Source: an uncultured bacterium (GTDB lineage Bacteria; Patescibacteria; Microgenomatia; Levybacterales; UBA12049). Taken from it: DNA of 6,250 bases. The notes under the pieces were generated by a model. That model was not told the origin of the DNA. It saw only the letters and a list, made by a program, of their open reading frames with translations, and did not search any database. The stretch's first letter is position 1, and each line of letters begins with the position of its first letter. The stretch covers positions 1 to 6,250 of the forward strand of contig CAMPGJ010000067.1 of NCBI GenBank assembly GCA_946885425.1, in the 5' to 3' direction. This document shows, in pieces, positions 5,580 through 6,250 of the stretch. A program made the translations under genes and the position numbers.

Positions 5580-6158
5580 ATGAAAACAACTACAGATTTA
5601 CCGATTATGTTTTTTTCAACTGTACAGGAATGGGGGGATTGGCTGAAACAAAACCATGCTTCTTCAGATGGAATCTGGATGAAGATTGCAAAAAAAGGAT
5701 CAGGTGTAGCCTCTGTTACGTATGATCAGGCATTGGAAGAATCATTGTGTTTTGGGTGGATTGACAGCCAGGTTAAAAAATTTGATGATGCCTTCTACAT
5801 CCAACGATTTGGTCCGCGCCGCTCCAAAAGCCTGTGGTCAAAAATCAATGTGCAGCATATTGATAGACTCATGAAAGCAGGAAAGATGAAACCTGCAGGG
5901 ATAAAAGTAGTTGAAGAAGCAAAGAAGGACGGCCGTTGGGATGTGGCTTATCATTCACCCAGTACGATGACTATGCCTGAAGATTTCCTCAAAGAACTTA
6001 AAAGCAATAAAAAGGCAGAGGTTTTTTTTGAGACGCTCAATAAATCCAATAAATATATTATTGCATGGCAATTGCAAACCGCCAAAAAACCAGAGACCCG
6101 GGTAAGACGGATGATCAAGATTATTGGAATGCTTGAAAAGGGTGAAAAATTTTATTAG
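5580..6158 (+). CDS. YdeI/OmpD-associated (OmdA) family protein
   Basis: This 192-residue protein matches the conserved YdeI/OmdA pattern along its length. It has EWGDWLKQNH near 17-26, GIWMKIAKKG (31-40), the core TYDQALEESLCFGWIDSQ (47-64), FGPRRSKSLWSKIN (77-90), KPAGI (104-108) with DGRW (117-120), and TAKKPETRVRRMIK near 167-180 at the C-terminus. Length is typical for the family. Members are small soluble proteins often labelled bacteriocin-protection or OmpD-associated, but the biochemical role is not established, and the outer-membrane association cannot be carried over to a lineage that may lack an outer membrane. There is no signal peptide or membrane segment. The gene is set off by its own extended -10. 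Family assignment is confident; function remains unknown. Confidence 0.86.
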   Translation: MKTTTDLPIMFFSTVQEWGDWLKQNHASSDGIWMKIAKKGSGVASVTYDQALEESLCFGWIDSQVKKFDDAFYIQRFGPRRSKSLWSKINVQHIDRLMKAGKMKPAGIKVVEEAKKDGRWDVAYHSPSTMTMPEDFLKELKSNKKAEVFFETLNKSNKYIIAWQLQTAKKPETRVRRMIKIIGMLEKGEKFY

Positions 6159-6215
6159 TCCTGTCCTCTTCCAATATCATGCGTTTTTTCTTACTGAACC
6201 CTATACGTAATTTGG
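6159..6215. other. Short intergenic spacer after the YdeI-family gene
   Basis: It contains a run of six T (6185-6190) about 25 bases after the stop but no convincing stem before it, so I do not call a terminator. The downstream promoter lies at its right edge. Confidence 0.4.
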
Positions 6216-6221
6216 TATAAT
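6213..6221 (+). promoter_or_regulatory. Extended -10 element of the gene at the right edge
   Basis: TGGTATAAT, with the hexamer at 6216-6221, is followed by six bases and then ATG at 6228. This is the same TGG-hexamer-six-base-ATG layout as the ICMT-like gene. It supports a genuine, probably leaderless, gene start here. Confidence 0.55.
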
Positions 6222-6227
6222 GCTGTT

Positions 6228-6250
6228 ATGGCAAAAGCAAAGAAAGAGGA
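6228..6250 (+). CDS. Start of a further gene, cut by the window edge
   Basis: Only seven full codons are present (MAKAKKE). They follow an extended -10 at the standard six-base distance, which is the main reason to believe the start. The lysine- and alanine-rich N-terminus is too short to suggest a product. Confidence 0.5.

Overview
The window looks like bacterial chromosome from an AT-rich, small-genome lineage. The best guess is a member of the Candidate Phyla Radiation (Patescibacteria, perhaps Microgenomates-like). The reasons are compact single-gene units, poor or absent Shine-Dalgarno sequences, -10 boxes sitting almost directly on the start codons, and a gene mix of orphan LUD, SET, ICMT-like, PLD, EEP, SGNH and YdeI-type proteins. 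No rRNA, tRNA or universal marker gene is present, so the placement is inference. Stops include TAG, TAA and TGA, and no gene has an internal in-frame TGA, so there is no sign of UGA recoding.

Layout. A LUD-domain protein (75-692, +) faces a SET-domain protein with a post-SET cysteine cluster (743-1501, -). The SET gene diverges from an integral-membrane isoprenylcysteine-methyltransferase-like protein (1679-2377, +). The divergent spacer is filled by an imperfect inverted repeat (1535-1659) with a G-poor left half and a C-poor right half. After a 178-base AT-rich spacer with a 12-bp hairpin come two neighbouring phosphodiesterase-fold genes: a two-HKD phospholipase D-family protein (2708-3709 open, with its true N-terminus upstream at 2556 in another frame) and an endonuclease/exonuclease/phosphatase (EEP) protein (3726-4562). 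A candidate terminator follows. Then come a membrane-anchored SGNH/GDSL hydrolase (4661-5545), a YdeI/OmdA-family protein (5580-6158) and the first seven codons of another gene (6228 onward).

How the genes relate. Only the PLD and EEP genes look like an operon (16-base gap, same strand). The others appear to be separate transcription units with their own promoter-like sequences, and no shared pathway is evident. The two most notable observations are the apparent 1-nt frameshift near the 5' end of the PLD gene and the recurring arrangement of a -10 hexamer, 5-8 bases, then ATG at seven starts, which points to leaderless transcription.
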